A stretch of 64,000 bases of DNA from Pithys albifrons albifrons (Eukaryota > Chordata > Aves > Passeriformes > Thamnophilidae): the NCBI RefSeq assembly GCF_047495875.1, contig NC_092467.1:21843066-21907065 (forward strand), written 5' to 3'. The position numbers were made by a program, and so were the translations under genes. Shown here one piece after another: positions 1 to 13,300 of the stretch; the stretch's first letter is position 1, and each line of letters begins with the position of its first letter. The notes beneath the pieces are model-generated. The model saw only the letters and a program-made list of their open reading frames with translations. It had not been told where the DNA came from and made no database searches.

Positions 1-2109
1 TCCCTCTGAGTTAGTAGTACCCCAGAAAGTGGAGAACAAAAGCAGATTTAAAGCCCTTTTTTTCTCTTCTTTTTTTCAAACCCCAGAAGATAATCTGAGT
101 TTAAAATGTTTTCTGAGGATGTATCAGATTCAGTAATACACAAAGTTGTACCACCTCCACAGCAGGATCCCAAGGTAGCCTCCACAATCACTGGCATATT
201 GACACCAAGGACAGATCCTGCAAACAGGTACTGGCAGCAAATGTGGTCAAAACATCCATGCAATTTAATAGCTGTAGTTTACAGAAACTCACTGCCAATT
301 TCTCCTGTGCACATATGCAGAAAAGGGAGAGTGTTTCATGCTAAAATATTTGTCTGTTCAGTTTCAGACAAAGAACAGATAAAAACATTTTGAAGATATA
401 CTTTAAAATTTGTATCTGTATCTGCAACTATGTATTGCTATAATTTTAACTGATTTTGGACTACAACTACATTTGAAAAATAAACCTTTTAATTCAGAGG
501 TCAGGTCTTTCAGTGCTTAGGCTTTTATTAAAGGGTCTCAAGCATTCCAAATATGTCTCTTCAATTGTTCACTACTATCACAGCCTGATCAGGAGACAAA
601 AATAAACACATTTATCTATCAGGATGAGTATATTGCATCTATTTGTCAGTGTACAGGTTAATATGAAATTAAACACATTGTAGAGGGAAACATTTAGCAC
701 TGAAATGAACCTACCACTGAGGGTTAATTAGACAATCAAGTATAAGAGCTGGCACTCTTTTCTGCCAACGTGGCATTGCTTCTCCAAAGAGGTGCTCTTC
801 AATTTACAGTAGAATGTCAAAATTATCTTCTGTGTGGGTGAAAAGGATGAGGTTAACTGGAATCTCTGGATGAACCACGGAAAAAAGCTGTCTGGGAGAA
901 AAACAAAGGTCTGTCTTGGAGGGAGGTACCCTGAGCTGCAGGGCAAATAGGAAGAGGGAGTCCTTAAAAAACTGAGCCAGGAAAGAGCTGATAGCAAGTC
1001 AGCTAATTACAAGGGGGAATAAATGTTGACCTCACTGTAAGAAAAGTCTATTTCCATATCTATGTATTTCACAAACATTTAGCACTGCCAGCTCTTGTGG
1101 CTGTGGCACACAAATGCTTTTATTTATGCTGTCCCATCAACTGATTTGAGTGAAGCATGATTCCCAGGCACTTGTCTAACAATCTCCAGCAATATTCCTA
1201 ACTTAGAGCTGTAGCTTATCTGTACCTGGGGAAATGATATAACTTAAATGGGGAAATGATAAAACTTAAATTCACAGCTACCCAATGCATTTCGTCAAGG
1301 AATCGGAAGTATAGAAGTGCATGCCACAGAGAAAATGCAAGAGGTAGGTTTAAGAGATACTAAAGAAAGGAAAAAAGGAATCACCTTTTAGTGAGCAGCA
1401 GCAGAAACAAAACCTTCCTGCAAAGAGGTGAAATGCAGAGTCCCAGAGTCACAAGGGATTTCTGAGTGCTTTATATACTTTATCTGCTTTTTATTTTACA
1501 TTATTAGTCCTAAATTGTACTCCTTGGATGTCATACATGTGTCGTTTAAAGTGCATTTTACCTGGCAGTGACATTAAACAATTCCTGCTCACTTCTTCCT
1601 GGTTTTGGGGGTGGATTGTATTTCACTGGATCACTCTGGAGCCATTTCACAATCAGAACAGGAGGCAAAGAGAAGTCAAAATAAGGCAGGAACAAAAAGA
1701 AAAGAAAACAGGTGGATGACATGGCATTGCTGTCTTTAGTGACACTGAATGTACATAAAACTCAGCCCAAATGACTGTGCTAAGATGGGTGATGGTGGTG
1801 GTGGTGCTGGAAGAATGAAAAGGAGAACGTGGCAGCATCACCAAGAAGTGCTATGCTGCAGATATTTTTTCAAAGTATCTCTCAATCTTTCATTGTTTCA
1901 GATCACCATTACTGAATGCATTGACATCTAACTGATAACCTGTCAGCAGGAAATTTTAAATTCTATAATCAGTGTTTGCTTTACAGGGCTCTGTACCATG
2001 ACTGGCTGCAGCCCAGGATTCTTCTTTCATGTGAATGAACTTCTGTCAAACATTTTCTTCAGAGTAATAGGCATATTCTTAAGTAGTTCTTTGCACTGGA
2101 CGTGTAAGT
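1..2109. other. Intronic DNA, no gene seen
   Basis: AT-rich sequence with short chance frames on both strands. A 22-bp tandem duplication at 1227-1270 and a short GGT-rich run near 1790-1810 are the only structured items seen. Confidence 0.5.
1227..1270. repeat. 22-bp tandem duplication, two copies
   Basis: Two adjacent copies (1227-1248 and 1249-1270) of a unit beginning TGGGGAAATGAT and ending ACTTAAA. They differ at one base (T to A at unit position 13). This looks like a recent replication-slippage duplication. Confidence 0.85.
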
Positions 2110-2832
2110 TCATCTTTCCAGCTGCACTGCCCTAAACAACGCCCACCCATCTAAAGAGCATGTTTCTACAAACCCAGACCTCCTCAGAGCCACAATTTCA
2201 ACCACCCAGAGAGAGGACAGGATATTATCTTCTTTTGGGAGAGAAACACTGGAGCCTTGACAGTTTTTTGTATGGGAATCTTTTAGCAAAGAATAAGACA
2301 AAGACCAGTTAATCATCAGGTGTAGCTGCTTCACTCCACTGAATGAAGATGAGACCAGATGTTTCATCCCATCTTTAGTGCATGGCCCTTGGATTGCCCT
2401 GAGGGGCTGCTTCACCCTGCAGCAGAATGTGCCAGGAAACTGCCCTGCTGGCAGGGTGTGGTGGCACCAGCCTTTTTGCTGCACACAGATACCAGGCGGT
2501 TCTTGGAAGCTGCCCAATGCTTCACGCTCTTGGCACACCCTCCGAGCCTGGAGTTGTGCCCACCTGACTGCACACACCCTGCACAGGTGGAACATCTGAC
2601 ACAGCAGAGTCCTCAGCAGGGCCCTGTGCAGTGTCCCCAGTCCTGCACTGTCACCTCCAATCCCCCACTGTATCCACACAAGGACACCTGCAGCCCCACT
2701 GGCTGTCCCGCTGATCTCGCAGGACTGGCACACTGTGACAAACGTATCTGTGCAGGGCAGGACAGAAGGGGCCCAAACAGTGCAGAGGGGCAACACAGTG
2801 ACAATCTGCCAGGAGACGGCTTAAGAGCATAG
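2110..2832. other. GC-rich island with long open frames on both strands, unrecognised
   Basis: GC content rises clearly above the surrounding intron from about 2360 to 2830. A minus-strand frame of 228 codons (2796 to 2110) and a plus-strand frame of 157 codons (2359 to 2832) overlap. The minus frame is Cys-rich in its first half and has no signal peptide, domain or family I recognise. The plus frame is rich in Pro and Cys. Reduced stop frequency at higher GC may explain both. It could be a decayed mobile element or a chance island; I would not call it a gene. Confidence 0.25.
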
Positions 2833-4332
2833 TCCTAACTCAGTCACAGGCACAGTGAGACCACGAGTGTCCAAACTGCTCACAAGGGAGAGCTACTGAG
2901 GACAGTGGGCAACTTGACATCCTAAAAATCAGTGTGAACAAAGTGGGAATTTCACCTTGGGCATGGCAGTGTCTGCACTGTGTCAGTCCTGCCTACTTCC
3001 CAGATTCGCACCTCCAAGGAGAAAACAACACATCCTCCCAGGAGAACCCACAGTTCCTGTCAACACAGTACAGCCAGGAGGAGCCTCCAATCCTGGAAAC
3101 CCACATTTGTAGAAACACGGGCAAATTCCACTGATGTGTCAGCACTTAATTACAGCTGGAGTGTGATTCAAATCTTTCCCTTTCTGTCATGTGTTCTGCT
3201 TCCCAAAACACACACACAAAAGTAACCATGCAGGATTTATACCCCTCAAAAATAATGAACACAGTACAGCCCTACTATTCAAATTAAACAGAAATTAATT
3301 ACATTCTATAGAAAGGGATGGGTTCTGGAGGCTTAGCTGGTTTCCTTTTTACTTACTGTGTAACACTCTGAACACAGCAAAAATCTTTTTAACATGCTAA
3401 ATGTGCTGGGGGTTATGTTTGCTTTAACTGACTGCAAAGGATGCTACATTTGAATTTAATTAAAAAAAGTTATTAAAATAGTTTATTTTGGTTTAATGTA
3501 TATTTGTTTAGCATGTGGATGGTTTCACATCAGAAATAAGGGGTTTTTTTCAATTAGTATTGAGCAATAGACACCTGGGAAAGCAAATAAAAAGAACAGA
3601 TCAATGCATTTTCAGAAGAAACCTTGTTAATGCAAAAACATTTGGCCATGTCACAACTAGATTATTTTTGAACATCCACTGTTTCCAAAGGAATCAATCT
3701 CTATCCTGAAAGCTAAACAGTATGTTACCTTTTTGACAGGAACAAAATAACACATTGCCAGAAACTGGAATGCATGCAGAAACCTCACACAGAGGATGAG
3801 CTACCCTCTAGCCAAGAGTGATCTAAGAAACAACTCCTACGGGTAGATGCCATCGTCCCTTCCAGCTGGGGAAGGGCATCTCTGGCTGTGTGAATGTAGG
3901 GTGAGTCTGACAAACCAAGCAGAGCATTTGGGAGAAAGAAATACTAATTTTCAGTTCCTGAGCAGCCTTACACAGGAATCAGGCAAAGATTTTGGCAGAT
4001 GCAGAAAAAGAAATGTAGGTATCCAGTTTACTTGAAATTCAAATGAGGAGAGAGCAAGCAAGCTCATGTATGAGCTTTCAAGGTTAGTCAGGAACTAAGA
4101 AAAGATTTTTTTAAACTGAAACTAAACATTTAGGTTTAGAAGTGGAGATTTAATTGGGTTAAAACCAAAAGTTCTTCATGGGATCTAACCTGTGGGAAAA
4201 CACTGAAATGGACCTCGGAGGAGGACAGTGCTGGCAAGCAGCAGACCTGACAAGATGCATATGTAAGACTTTGTTGTTGGAGTTTGAAAGTTATGCATTT
4301 TACTTGTACGGGGTTTTAGTTCAGAAAGTTTT
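2833..4332. other. Intronic DNA, nothing recognised
   Basis: AT-rich sequence with no recognisable repeat, exon or RNA. Frames at 3515-3709 and 3847-4035 are short and lack any domain. Confidence 0.5.
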
Positions 4333-4930
4333 CTGTATCTCTTCCTGCATTGCTGTCACCCCCTCCCCTGTCTTCCTGTGTCTGTCCCCCGAGGCATTCT
4401 TTGCCAATGGCTCACCATACCGCTCAGGTGCTGGCATTGCCTCTCCCCGGGCAGCACAGCCCCACTAGGGGGTTCCTCCTCTCTCCCCCACCCCCACGGC
4501 AGCAGCAGCTGGAACTTGCCCAGGCCATGCCCCTGCCAGTCCGGGATGAGCCAAGGCTTGCCCCTGCAGTCTGAGCCGGGGCAGTTCCGTGCTGGGATTC
4601 CCCTGCCTCGTGTCACCGGTGCAGTCTGCAGCCATGCGGCTGCTGCTCCTGCCGGCTTCCGCCCCTGTCCTAACCCTAATGGTTATCACACCCGTCTATC
4701 CCCAGTTCCTGGGTTTCTGTTGGGTTTGGTCCCTCTGTTTTTCCTATTGGCGAGTCAGCACCTAAGCAACTCCCTTCTGCCCACGCCCTTAGCCAATCCA
4801 GTCCCAGTTCCAGCACCTTCCCCTCGGGACCCTGTAACAGCCTTGTGATTGCACAAAAAACTGGTTTTCGCCACTTGTCTCCCGGAGTGAACAGACATCT
4901 CTGTCTCTCCACTCCCCAGCTACAGAGGAC
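4333..4930 (+). mobile_element. GC-rich promoter-like block, possible old solo LTR (family not recognised)
   Basis: About 600 bp, GC-rich with sharp edges in AT-rich DNA. On the plus strand it has promoter-like elements in LTR-like order: an inverted CCAAT (CCTATTGGCG, about 4745-4754), an AP-1/MARE-like GAGTCAGCAC directly after it, and a direct CCAAT (TAGCCAATCC, about 4790-4799). The downstream part is CTCTCC-rich near 4895-4915. I cannot fix TG/CA ends. GCATA occurs at both outer flanks (about 4257 and 4963), but this is weak as a target duplication. No clear polyadenylation signal was seen. A cryptic intronic promoter is an alternative. Confidence 0.3.
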
Positions 4931-7900
4931 TGGCAGGAACAGTGCCCTCCCCCAAATGTTGCATACTAACCCTGTGTTCCTGTACTAAATACAAGTCCTA
5001 GGAAACCATTTCTTCATAGCCACATATCTATCTGATCCATCACTCTTTGAAAGGCTACAATAAATCTGTCACAGAACTCTGCTAATTGCTAGTAAATCAC
5101 CAAAGTTGGAAGTGTCACAAGCATATCCAAAAAGAGTGAAAGTGAAGAGCTGAACATTCAAAGAGCTCTGGGGTGAAATTCTATCACTTTACAGATGAAC
5201 CTGTAATCTATGTGAAAATAAATGATGTATAATGATTACTAAATTTGAAATCAAATCTTCACATGGGGACAATTCAATAAGGTTAGGTGATTATAGGACT
5301 ACGCAGCAGCATCAATTATGGAGCCAGAAATAGTCCCATGTCCCTCGGAGGCTACAAGAACTCTGCATTGCTTTATTCACCAACATCTGAAGGCACTCAC
5401 TTTCATTGAGTAGTCTGGGGGTTCTCATTTGAAAAAAAATAAATTAAAAAGTGAAAGGCACAAGCCCAAAAAATGACTGGCAATGATTCCAACTTAACAT
5501 CCGAGCCACCATTTGCTCTGCCAGTTGATGGGAAATGAAGCATGATCAATCCTAGTCCACTGAACATTGTTCCCATTGACTGACCTGCCAAATCTTTGAA
5601 TAATTAGTTAAGATATCAATATCTGGCCATTTTGCACAATGTTCACCAGACAAAGACCAAAAGTTTTTATAAAATGGGCAATTACCTGTAACTCCACATT
5701 TTCTTTCACATGTATGACTAAGCTTCAATATTGCCAAAATATGGAATTAAAATGTCACAGTACATAAGAAGTAAAATCCAGGAGCATGAAATTTAGCAGT
5801 CAGTGCAACCCCTGAAGTCATACAACATACATTTTTAATCTTACAGATGAATAATAAGCCATATCAAAAAGGATTATCTCTGTGCTCCTCATTTACAATA
5901 GTGCACTGTAAGTAGCAACCTGTTTTCCATACTCACTACCAGGGGAAACAGTGCTAGCTCAGGTACTGGGTGGTGACTGACAGCAACGCTGACATTTTAA
6001 TAGCAGCTACTGTTTAAGAGTACTATCACCATCCTGTGACTCTTAAATAAAGATTTAATCTACTTTTGATGCAGCAGAGCTCCGCAGACCTGGCAATCTG
6101 CTGTTAGGGCACATGGAAAGGTGGGGGTTTCTTCACTCCCATCACCCAGTCCCACACCGGGTGTGTAACAAGCTGTTCCAAAGCCATAAATTAGACTCAG
6201 TGAGGCACTGCCTGACATTATACTTTACATTACAGTCCCAAGCCTGAACTGCTAGCAAACAGGGACACTACACTCACTGTTCTATCTCAGACACAAATGG
6301 TGTTAACTGCAAAGACAAATCAGTTATTCAGTGCAAAAATGTAAATTGGGCCCTTTATAAGTATTTTGGCATTTCTATGTTTAGTTCACACACATGGACA
6401 TAGTTCCCAAGTATCCACATGTCACAGCCACTTCTCAAACCATTCTGCTGTGACTTTGGCTGTGCTCACCACTGTCTCCCTTAAGTCTCATATCAATTCC
6501 CCACTTATCTTTCAATGAAGAACAAATTCAGAAAGGAAAATGTAGAAACTGCAAATGCAAATGGATCGTCTAAAATGCAGGAAAGGGCTAGAGGCTTACA
6601 AGGCAGAAACAGAAAAACCATGTGAAAGAGAAATATCCTACTCCACATCATGGATGACTAATTTCTTTCCATATTATGCTGTAATAAATTCTAACCTTTG
6701 CTATACAAGAATAGGAAAGTTCTTTCCCAGAGCTAATAAAGACACGAGCTGCTTAGTGCTCACTTTATTGTGCATAAATGGAAGACATTTCTGGTTTGCT
6801 ATGTAGCAGCACCTCAAATAATAAAAAAACCCCAGATTCATCTTTCCTTCTGGGCTGACAGTAGGTTAAAAACATAATGCTGTAACCTGGTATACACAAA
6901 AGGCTTCCTTTGCACCAACCCTATCCTAGGTCTTCATTTTTCAATTTGCAGAAAATATCAGACCAGTGCCATCCTAGTGCTGGCTGACTGTTTTTCCGAT
7001 CCCTGCACTAGACAGGTGTGAGCAGTAGCTGGGCTAATGCTGCAGTTCATTTCTATGGCTGCTGCCGTAGTCAGTCATTTGCATAACACTTTGAAGTGAA
7101 GGTCTGAGGCAGGAAATCTGCATCACACAGGCAGCACGTGTTTCAGAGACAAACTCTACATTCAAGTTCAATGCACAACTTTTCATGTCAAGCCAGCTTT
7201 CTTGCACAACTCTTACCAACGGGACCGACAAATTAGGGAAGTGACGCAAGTGGAACTGATCATCACTCTGAATTGCTTCAACAGTATCTACCTAAAAAGT
7301 ATAGGCTATGGGAACACTATGCAGTGGCCAACTCTCACTATGGAAATGTGAATTACATACATATTTATTATTTGCTGATTAATATAGTCTGAAGCAACCC
7401 AGTTCTGTGGATTTCACACATTGAAACAGCTCTCTTGTATGACCTGAATGCTGCCTTTTAATTCTGTATGAAGACCAGTTTATCCAACATTACCTTGTAA
7501 TATTTGAATGTGTTGCCTCCTGAATAAGATTGGAATGACCAAGTCCACAGACAGACAAACCATGATTGTTAACAGTAAATCTTCATCAGAAATAACCACG
7601 TACTTCCTGTGTTACTCACAGCAATCTGGGACTTAGTCAGCCTCTCTTCTTTTCAAGGAAAAAACAACCCCAAAAATACCCCAAGAACAAAACACAATCC
7701 ACCACAAAAACATTCACAAAAAACAAAATCAGAAAATCCCAAACATACCTGTGGGTTTTTTACAGGGCTTACCTCTGGTGGAGTAATAATGAAGCACTGT
7801 ATCACAGCAGCAAAATGCCCCCTTTCTCCCTCCTAGCAAGACTAGTAGCAGGAGGGGTACAAAATATATAATATTCTACTCTTTCCAGATTAGCCCAAAG

Positions 7901-10299
7901 CACAAGCAAGTAACAGCATTCTCTTTTTTTTCTTCTCACACTCAGCAAATGCTACATCAAGTCTGAGAAAGACAGTTGCAACTTGAGTAAATTGGCTCCA
8001 GGAATCAATCAACTTACCCAAGAAGAGGTAGGATATCTAGATTATCTAGACTTTCACATTTGGGGAAATGGTTAGTAGTAGGCATCAGTGATAATGATAA
8101 CACGATGGACTGACAAGACTTTATTTTCCTCTAAGATTGGAAAATTCTGATTCCATTTGGTAATAAGTGTAAATTACTTACAGTGTAAAGATTTGGTAGA
8201 TACCGTACCATGCAGTCTACTGCACTTGGGTGTATGCAATCCTTATGTACCATAATTGTGCACTATATATGCATGGATAAAATTAACAGAAAGGCAAGCA
8301 GAGTACTTCTACCTTGAATAATTTTTCACATATTAACCATTCATACCATGCCTTTTCTTATCTGATTGTTTTACTAAGTATGGGTAGGGCTTTTTATTCA
8401 GCTAAAGCCTAGTAAATGAAGGAAAACATGCAGTTGTTTAGCAGGTCAGGAATAAGCGAACAAAGAAGCCTCAGGACCACCTAAGATGCCAACACCCTTC
8501 TAAATAACATTTACTAAATGGATTTTCCCATAATTACACAGAAACTAACTCCATTTAAAGAACTTTCAACCCCTAAAGGGTTTCAAGCAATTCACAGTAA
8601 ATTTTCATGTCTAGAGATATCAATAAATTCAGTCTCTTAAGCAGCAAGAATAATCCACCAAGGGAATCATACTGAATTTACCAAGTGTATGCAAGTAAGT
8701 TTGACTAACAAAATACATCAATTTAAATAACAGAAGTCAAATGCTATTTGTATTATCAGTATTACATACAATTTTGCCCATTTTCTTTCTTTTGTACCAG
8801 ATGAAGTGCAGTAGTGTGAGTCCTTCAGAGCCAAGAATCCTGCTGAGCTTCACCTTTTACCCTACTCCCTTCACGAAATTCGTTCCAGCTGCCGAGTGTG
8901 ACAGGTATGCAGCAATATACACTTGGTGATGAGCACTTGTGACAGCATTTAGGTTGACCCAGTTTTCAAGGGAGTTCATATATCTTAGTGGAAAAAAAAT
9001 CCCTATCAATGAATGGGACAGGAATGCTATTATTTATTATATTACTATCTCTACTGACCCCTCTCAAAGAGAGACACTTTTACTCTGTATTCAGGCTTTC
9101 CCATTCCTAGGCAATTTTATTCTAGAGACATGTTATTGTTATAGCAAAACAAGCATATTATTCAAAAAAAATTTAGTCTTTGCAGAGATCAGCTTCCATG
9201 GTAAAAAGGGGCTTTTTACTAGGCAAGTTGCATCACCCCTTCATAATCATGCCAAATTCTACCAGTTCTACATTACAAATGCTTCTACATTACAGTCTCT
9301 TCTAAAACAACTGTGCCTGGCTTTGATCACATCTTTTCTCTTCACATCTACATAGCTTCTCAGGTCCAGGGTCTGATGTCCTCCCATCACCATTAACAGC
9401 AGCACACAAAAAGTTATTCCCATTTTTCATATCCTAAAGAAGGTGACAACCTCCACTGCCATTTTGATAAGGCATTCCCCTCAAAAGCTCTAGAATTTTC
9501 TATTTCTTTAGCCTTTCTTTGTGGCAAACAAACAGCTACAGCTGGCCCTCCCACAAAACCAGACTGGCCAGTAAAAAAGTTTCCCTCATTCACTGTCTGC
9601 TTAGTGATCATGTTGGAACAGCCTTTCTTAACAACTATTAAAGAGGATTTTCATCTTAATATTTGAAGTTCTGCTTAAGTGCTTTTTACAAGTAAGAATA
9701 ATGGTAGTTTATTGCTTTTGAGTCAAGTATTCTCTGGTCAAAATTAGAAAAGCAAATATAAAATTCCTCCTCCCTCTCTTCCACATCAGATTTTGCTTTT
9801 ATCCCATATATCTCTTAGAGTCTAGCTTGATGTTTGGATCCAGGTGCTTTCTCTTTCTCATGCCATAGAGAGTAATTGGGATTCTGCACTCTCTGCCAGT
9901 TGGCCACTCAGTTGATGAGGAATAAAACAGAAAATTAATTCAAAGTTCAGTACTACTTTCCATTACTTACTTTGGAAATAAGCAAGATAAAATATAAGGT
10001 GAGTAAACAAGAAGAGATGGTGAACAGAGATTGTACAACATGCTTGCCTGATGGCTTAAGAAGTTAGTCAATGCCTCGAGGACTTAAATGAGCTCTATGT
10101 GAAATGGTCATTGGGTTACATGCAGGAAGGGCAGCGGTTGAATCCAGCTTTGCCAAGCATTTCACTCCTACTCCCACTTGCTCCTTCTGTGCCCAGAGGC
10201 ACAGCTCCAACAGGAAGTACAAAGTATTCTGACCCCCACATTAATTTACAGTTTAAAGATTAGGGTTGTATCCTTAGAGAAAGAATTGTAAATCACTTC
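4931..10299. other. Intronic DNA, no gene seen
   Basis: AT-rich sequence. The longest open frame, 138 codons at 8939-9355 on the plus strand, has no ATG-proximal features, domain or family resemblance. A short palindromic TCTAGATTATCTAGA lies near 8037-8051. A tRNA-B-box-like GGTTGAATCC occurs at 10136-10145 on the plus strand. Confidence 0.45.
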
Positions 10300-10365
10300 T
10301 AACAAAGGAAGAATGCAGGTTTTGCTTTCTGCACTGTAGATGTGCATTCTAACCACCAGGCTACT
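10300..10365 (-). repeat. Possible tRNA-derived SINE head (decayed)
   Basis: Read on the minus strand, AGTAGCCTGGTGGTTAGAAT (from 10365) resembles the TAGCCTAGTGGTTAGA head of tRNA-derived amniote SINEs. TAGCCTGGTGG (10353-10363) fits a Pol III box A. About 34 bases further on, CCTGCATTCTTCC (10307-10319) resembles a degraded box B. It does not form a credible functional tRNA. The match is from memory of the motif and short. Confidence 0.3.
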
Positions 10366-13300
10366 CTCCATGGCAAAAGCAGAGGACATCCTTGTTTAAC
10401 TGAGGATTAGATTGTTTTTGCAAGAGTGACCTTGACCTCTGATTTTTGAGAAAAGGGCGGAGAAACTTATTTCAGGACCAGCATTCAGGACAGCGTGAAG
10501 GGAGGTGTTTCCTTGGAGCTATGAATAAGTGGAAAGGTATTTAAGACAACTCCTCACTCAGTGTTTTTTATTATGCCTTGGTTTCTATTGAAGCTTTTTG
10601 TTTTTTTCCCATATAATTGTATTCTGTCATAAACCTATGTTAATGTGCATATATATTTACTGAATACTGCATAAACCAAGGAGATTTGGCATTTTATGTC
10701 CATGCACAGTTATACCTCCAAGGCTTAAACAGTATCAATTGAAATACTTAGAATCTTCAAGTATATTATTGTGTTTTACACATGTGATTTGTAGACATTT
10801 CTGAATGTAACACAATAATTCTTTTCATTTAAGAGGATTTGGTTTGTACTTCCTGCAATACAAGTCCAGTATGAAGCATGCCTGTAGTCACGTAACATGT
10901 TTTCGTGTTCCTTTTATGCATCTTTATCTCCATCAATAATTTTGTAGTATCAAGTAAATCCCAACATATATCACCTGTAAAAATACGAAATACTGAATTC
11001 CCTTCACATTTACAGGGAAGCATAAATACTGCACCTTTTTTTCCCCAAAGATAGATTTCAATATGTTCTTGACAGACAAGTGCCCACCTTACTGATTTAA
11101 ACAACATCTGAGAAGCATCAAAACTACAGCAATAGTTTAGTTGCTAACATGAATCACAAACTCCTTCTCAGCACATGTGAACTGGGATCTTACTGCCCTA
11201 AACACTGATACATAAATACAGTTATTTGACATAATGTAATTTCAGAGCAAAATAACATCAGTGCATTGACTTAATACCAGGTTCTATATGACAGTCTCAT
11301 ATTCTTGGCTTATTACTGAAAAAGTGCAGCCTAAACAGCTCTGTGCAAGTAAAAAATATCTAACCTATAGAAAACAAGATTAATAACCTTATTGAACATA
11401 TGTACTCTAAGATTTTAATTCTGCTTCAATTTCTGTTTAGTAGAAGTTCATTAAACTCCTACATCATGAGTCTGACCTAGAAAAGTAAATAAGTACTCTG
11501 TTATTCCCATTAGAGCCTTGAGTTACTAATAAGGAATTATAAATCTCCAGTCACTTTGTCAAGCAGCCAAATACATCCCAAGTGATACACAACTGCAAAG
11601 TTCATAAAAATGAGACTGACTGAAATGCAAGACTAAAAATGTGATTTGGTTTTAGACCCTGCATTAATACCACATACTTTCCACTTTTGTGAACTACAAA
11701 TATGGACAAGTAGGAATGTGGTAAATACAACTAAATTCACTCACCTAAGTCAAGTCTTTTGCAGGCCCTTGTTTGTCTTCTCCTTGAAAACACCAAGTTA
11801 GTGCAGTGAGATAGCACTATTCATCATAGATGTTTAAGCTTTTTATGAAGACAGATATGTAGTTTAGATGGGGAGAGACTAAGGAGCAAATAATCATAAA
11901 TCATTCCCATGTGCCTCAGCGAAAGTCACCACACAAGCCAGCGACAGATCTGGTAATGGGACCACAGTTCCCTGGATCAACTTCCAGCTCTAAAACCCAC
12001 AGAGTATCATGGGCATTGCTCCAGCAACATAAGCGAATACATTACTATAAATGTATGAGGTATTGCATTGAAGATGTTTTCTGAAGCAAAGCCACAGCCC
12101 TTCTTTGCATAAGGGTGAAATCTGGGCTCTGCTAGAAAACCTGGCTCACTGATAAAACTCCTTTTGCTTCAACAGGTCTGGCAATTTCCATTCCTTTCTA
12201 AACTCTTTTTTTTTTGAAAATCTGCTTTAGATTTGTTGATTCATTTGTTGGATGACCTCAGTTATAGTATCCAGGCGATGTTAAATATAGTAGCTTGAAT
12301 TGTCATTACCCTCAGCAATTAAGCCTATAATTAGATCCCCTTCAATATCTTCTTGACTTGCAAATGCATCCCTCTGACCTTCCCTGATGCTGTCTTACAT
12401 TTGACCCTGGAATTTCTGGAGTTGCTTTCCCATACAGTAACTCTGACGTCCTCTATGAACTAATCTGGCCAAAAAGCTGAACTCTAGTTTTAATAGTATA
12501 GTGAGAATTGTTTCTAATCACGTTTCTTCTCTCTAACTACGAAACTCCTAAGGTTCATTTACAAATCATTCTCCTGCAGTTTATCCCACTGCTTTTGCAG
12601 CTAACCATCAGACCACAGCTTTGTAGAACGTATGCTCCTGAAACATCAAAGTATGTAACTGTACACATTATTGTACAACCAATACATGTATTGGTTTTGG
12701 TAGGAATTTGGCTATATTAATAACACGGGTAAGCTCAGCCCTTCACCTTGTAAGGCTCCTTGCCATGAGGAAATCCTCCCAGGGAGGCCAGAAAAGCCCC
12801 GAAGTCCTGTCAGCTCCCAGAGATGAAGATGGTATGGCTTGTTCACAACAGTCATGTTCTGGCCATGACTAAACCTTCCCAAAACAAATTCTGCATATTT
12901 GGCTGCTGCCTTCTGAGGGCAGAATGGTCTGTGCTGTGTATATTCTGCATATACGTTGTAAAGCAGTTTGGGACTGCATGGTATGAAAATAAGTTATAAC
13001 AGGGCTTCACAATTTGAATTATACATGATATATTTGTCATGCTGTTTTATAATTCTCTATCCACCTCTAAAGCTGAGATGGCACCATTAATTAGATAGCT
13101 GGAACACTGCACCTGTATAAAAATGTGAATGAAATAGCTAAATGAAGATTGCCTCCAAGAAACTGTTGCTTAGTCTCATTAGCAATATAAAAGTGCAGTA
13201 ATTGAAATGCATACAAAAACATGTATATTCAACTGGCCAAGAACCCTGACAGTTACTAAAGGCAATCTTAATCCACACAAAGAGGGGGTTAATTAAAGAT

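Noticed and set aside
4669..4679. CCTAACCCTAA resembling telomeric repeat
   Set aside because: Fewer than two full units, with no array around it.
8939..9355. 138-codon plus-strand frame as a candidate gene
   Set aside because: No ATG start is evident at the 5' end, no domain, no splice context, and composition matches translated AT-rich noncoding DNA.
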